Assembly: GCA_900548625.1 (NCBI GenBank) | Contig: URLO01000013.1 | Span: 1-41,803 of the forward strand | From: an uncultured Eubacteriales bacterium | GTDB taxonomy: Bacteria > Bacillota > Clostridia > Oscillospirales > Oscillospiraceae | DNA length: 41,803 bases | Direction: 5' to 3' | Shown: piece after piece, positions 39,736-41,803 of the stretch | Layout: every line of letters begins with the position of its first letter | Position numbering within the stretch: position 1 is the first letter of the stretch | Notes under the pieces: generated by a model | Databases searched by the model: none | Seen by the model: the letters and a program-made list of their open reading frames with translations, nothing else | Told to the model about the DNA's origin: nothing | Made by a program: the position numbers and the translations under genes

Positions 39736-41664
39736 ATGTTTTGTACCAACTGCGGAAAACCTGTCAAGGACGGCGCCCGCTTCTGCTCCGGCTGCGGAGC
39801 GAAACTCATCCCCACCCCCGCTGCACCCCCCATACCGGACGATCCCGCGGAGCTGACTGTTTCCGAGCCCGTGTACCAGCCGCCGCAGACGCCTGCAGAG
39901 CAGCCGCAGGCCCCCACGCCCACCATAGACACACCGCCTGAGACGCCTGCATCGCCGGAGAGCAGCATTCCACCGATGCGGCCTCTGACGGAGGACCCGC
40001 ATTTCTACTACGATCCCCCGCACCAGCAGGGCACGCCGCTCACCCCCACCAAGCCTGCCAAGGCTGCCAAGGCCCCGAAGCCGCCCAAGGCTCCGAAGGC
40101 GCCCAAGCCGCAGGCACAGACACCGCAGGGCGAGTCCACCGGTACGCAGCGTGCCGAGCCTGTTCAGAAAAAGTCACGCGGGCCGGTCATCGGCCTGATC
40201 TGCGGCATTGCTGCATTCCTTGCGATCTGCGTTGCCGTTGTGTTCCTGTTCGTGCTCACGCCGAAAAACCGCGTCGGCATGGCATTCAAGAAAAGTTCCG
40301 GAGCGTATGCCAGTGCCATGAAGAAGGTCGTTGCATTTGACTACGCGGCAGCCGCAAAGAAAGAGGCGTTCAGCCAGGAGCTGTCTGTGAACTTTGACAG
40401 CATCCCCGATCTGACGCTCTCGCGCAGTCTCGGCCTGCGCCTGCGGGTGGACGCAAACATCCCGGATGAGTATCTCGGCGCCGACCTCGCCCTGACGGCA
40501 GGAGCGGAATCGCTGCTCACCCTGCGCGCCGCCGCGGATGGCGATCTCCTGTACGCAGGCTCGCCGGAGCTTCTTGACAGCGCCTACTACGGCATCAACA
40601 CCAAGACGCTCGGCAAGGACATCGCCGCAATGCCGATGAACCTTGATCCGGACGGTACGTTTTCTGATCTGAGCTTCAACATTTTCCAGCTTTACAGCGA
40701 ATATCTGAAGGCAGAGCCGCTCGATCCGAAGGTCACGAAGGAATTTTTGAACGCGCTTGAGGTCGAGCGTCTTCGCTCCGGCAAGCTCCGTGTCAACGGC
40801 AGCAGCCTTTCCAGCACGGAGTATCTGGTCACGATCCCGTCTGACGCGCTCGCGGACTATCTGGAGGCTGTCTTCGACACGTATTATCAGGTTCTGAAGC
40901 CCAGCAATCTCCGCGCAATGTACCGCGCTATGGGTTTGAGTGACAGCATGATCGAGAACGCTGTCGCCGGTTCTGAGGATCAGTACAACAGCAGCTACTA
41001 CGAAATGGAGTCGCTCCTTGACGCGATCAGCGAGCAGGAGGACGACATTGAGCTGACCGTTTTTGTCTCCGGCGGCTATGTTGTCGGCATTGACTACGAA
41101 GGCTCCAACGACTACAGCGACTATTTGCTGAAGCTCCGTCTCGGCGGCGGCAAGAGCTATGTCAACGATCTGAGTGCGGAGCTGCGCATCGATGACGAGA
41201 CAGCGTTCCTGCTCACCTCCACCGGCGACCACATGCCGAAGCGCGGCGTTTACACCGATGAAACGACCATTGAAACTGCGGATTTCGGCGGCCACGTTAC
41301 CTGCATCTACGAGCCAGCCGCCTCCGGTGACAACTTCACGCTCTATGCAACGTTTGGTGACGGTTACGATGACCTGCGTCTGAACGTCTCCGGCCGCATC
41401 GAATCGGACAAAAAGACGATGAATGTGATGCTGGATGATATCACGCTCGCCGATGCCGCCGGCAGAGGCGACAAGCTGTCGCTCTCGCTCGGTTACGTGA
41501 TCTCCGGCTTTGAGCGCAGCTTCACCGCGAAGTCCCCCGTTTCGCTGTTTACGCTGTCTGACGAGGAATTCAGCAACATCGATCGCACGGTCAGCAGCAA
41601 CTTCGAGCACATCTCCGACCGCATCGACACCCTGTTCCCCGAACTTCTCTGGTATCTGTTCTGA
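39736..41664 (+). CDS. Zinc-ribbon, single-pass membrane protein with large unknown extracellular domain
   Basis: The 642-residue protein starts with a cytoplasmic zinc ribbon (Cys3, Cys6, Cys17, Cys20). A Pro/Thr-rich linker (about 24-100) follows, then a Lys/Pro/Ala repeat tract (about 101-130) made of short KAPKPPKAPK units. One transmembrane helix spans about 150-174. The remaining 465 residues would be outside, rich in beta structure and Ser/Asp/Tyr, with no catalytic motif or repeat I recognise. GGAGGG precedes the ATG. Zinc-ribbon membrane proteins of this plan are common in Clostridia and mostly uncharacterised. The linker could bind nucleic acid or simply span a crowded zone. It ends at a strong terminator. 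Confidence 0.82.
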   Translation: MFCTNCGKPVKDGARFCSGCGAKLIPTPAAPPIPDDPAELTVSEPVYQPPQTPAEQPQAPTPTIDTPPETPASPESSIPPMRPLTEDPHFYYDPPHQQGTPLTPTKPAKAAKAPKPPKAPKAPKPQAQTPQGESTGTQRAEPVQKKSRGPVIGLICGIAAFLAICVAVVFLFVLTPKNRVGMAFKKSSGAYASAMKKVVAFDYAAAAKKEAFSQELSVNFDSIPDLTLSRSLGLRLRVDANIPDEYLGADLALTAGAESLLTLRAAADGDLLYAGSPELLDSAYYGINTKTLGKDIAAMPMNLDPDGTFSDLSFNIFQLYSEYLKAEPLDPKVTKEFLNALEVERLRSGKLRVNGSSLSSTEYLVTIPSDALADYLEAVFDTYYQVLKPSNLRAMYRAMGLSDSMIENAVAGSEDQYNSSYYEMESLLDAISEQEDDIELTVFVSGGYVVGIDYEGSNDYSDYLLKLRLGGGKSYVNDLSAELRIDDETAFLLTSTGDHMPKRGVYTDETTIETADFGGHVTCIYEPAASGDNFTLYATFGDGYDDLRLNVSGRIESDKKTMNVMLDDITLADAAGRGDKLSLSLGYVISGFERSFTAKSPVSLFTLSDEEFSNIDRTVSSNFEHISDRIDTLFPELLWYLF

Positions 41665-41685
41665 GCCAAACCCGTCAAAAAACAC

Positions 41686-41716
41686 AAACGTCCGGCAGCG
41701 CTGCTGCCGGACGTTT
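41686..41716 (+). terminator. Hairpin terminator after the zinc-ribbon gene
   Basis: AAACGTCCGGCAGC (41686-41699) pairs with GCTGCCGGACGTTT (41703-41716), a perfect 14-bp stem with a 3-nt loop. It ends in TTT, directly at the edge of the repeat copy. Confidence 0.75.
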
Positions 41717-41803
41717 CAGCCTGTCAAAAACCTCGTAGAGTTTCGCCGCGCACGGCGATGCGCACCACGTGGTTCCCCCTCGCGGCATAGCCGCTTCGGC
41801 CTA
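41714..41803. repeat. Left part of the dispersed palindromic repeat, copy 3, cut by the window end
   Basis: This matches 12091-12181 over its whole length with few differences. It shares the AACCTCGTAGAGTTTCGC stretch, the CACCACGTGGTTCC palindrome and the GCGGC-ATA-GCCGC hairpin. One small hairpin differs by compensating changes: CGCCGCGCACGGCG here, against CGCCCGCAGGCG in copy 2. The rest of the element lies beyond the window. Confidence 0.8.

Noticed and set aside
40360..40420. Short direct repeats considered as a CRISPR array in the window
   Set aside because: No regularly spaced repeats exist anywhere; repeated motifs reflect LRR, PASTA and Lys-Pro protein repeats and the intergenic palindromes.

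Overview
The window is chromosomal DNA from a GC-rich, spore-forming Firmicute. It most likely belongs to the Clostridia, in the Oscillospiraceae/Oscillospirales neighbourhood. The evidence is spoIVA next to a sipL-type gene, the conserved Firmicute block yicC-remA-gmk-rpoZ-priA-def-fmt-rsmB-rlmN-prpC-prkC-rsgA, cdaA-cdaR, an SLH-domain protein, and small proteins that look Clostridia-specific. The taxonomic call is inference from gene content. I see no rRNA, tRNA, CRISPR array, prophage or transposase gene. Both ends of the window lie in one family of palindrome-rich repeat that also occurs complete at 12091-12375, so the window may be a whole contig that broke at repeats.

Layout. 1-4213 (minus): lipoprotein serpin, AzlD/AzlC amino-acid exporter, GNAT acetyltransferase, then a separately promoted DegV protein. 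4304-6845 (plus): a DUF1836 protein and a membrane-anchored TPR/LRR protein. 6867-12061: gltX (minus) faces trpS-tagO-mnaA (plus) across a divergent promoter region that carries a 220-bp MITE-like element inside the predicted trpS leader. 12062-12419 is non-coding and filled by the composite repeat. 12420-16888: an unknown membrane protein, three small minus-strand genes, a metallophosphoesterase, coaX, and a decarboxylase-fold protein that has lost its catalytic residues, followed by a small membrane protein. 16986-20323: a monoglyceride-lipase-like hydrolase, a secreted SLH-lysozyme protein, a 40-codon ORF coupled to an ArsC/Spx-like gene, and a 75-residue protein. 20384-23695 (minus): the sporulation genes spoIVA and sipL plus a 49-residue membrane protein. 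23779-38121 (minus): 14 tightly spaced genes running from cdaA to rsgA. 38218-39566 (minus): a cysteine-desulfurase-like enzyme coupled to DUF3343. 39736-41664 (plus): a zinc-ribbon membrane protein.

How the genes work together. The long minus-strand run links c-di-AMP synthesis (cdaA/cdaR), RNA metabolism (yicC, rpoZ, rlmN, rsmB), translation initiation and N-terminal maturation (fmt, def), replication restart (priA), ribosome assembly (rsgA) and the PASTA kinase/phosphatase pair (prkC/prpC). trpS is followed by tagO and mnaA, which would supply GlcNAc-1-P-lipid and ManNAc for a secondary wall polymer. SpoIVA and the SipL homologue are known partners in coat assembly, and both genes have sigma-E-like promoter candidates with the same spacing. 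The best leads for undescribed biology are the decarboxylase-fold pseudoenzyme, the three-gene small-protein cluster at 13231-14138, the Ig-like insertion in the PASTA kinase, the coupled mini-ORF with an operator-like palindrome, and the two repeat families.
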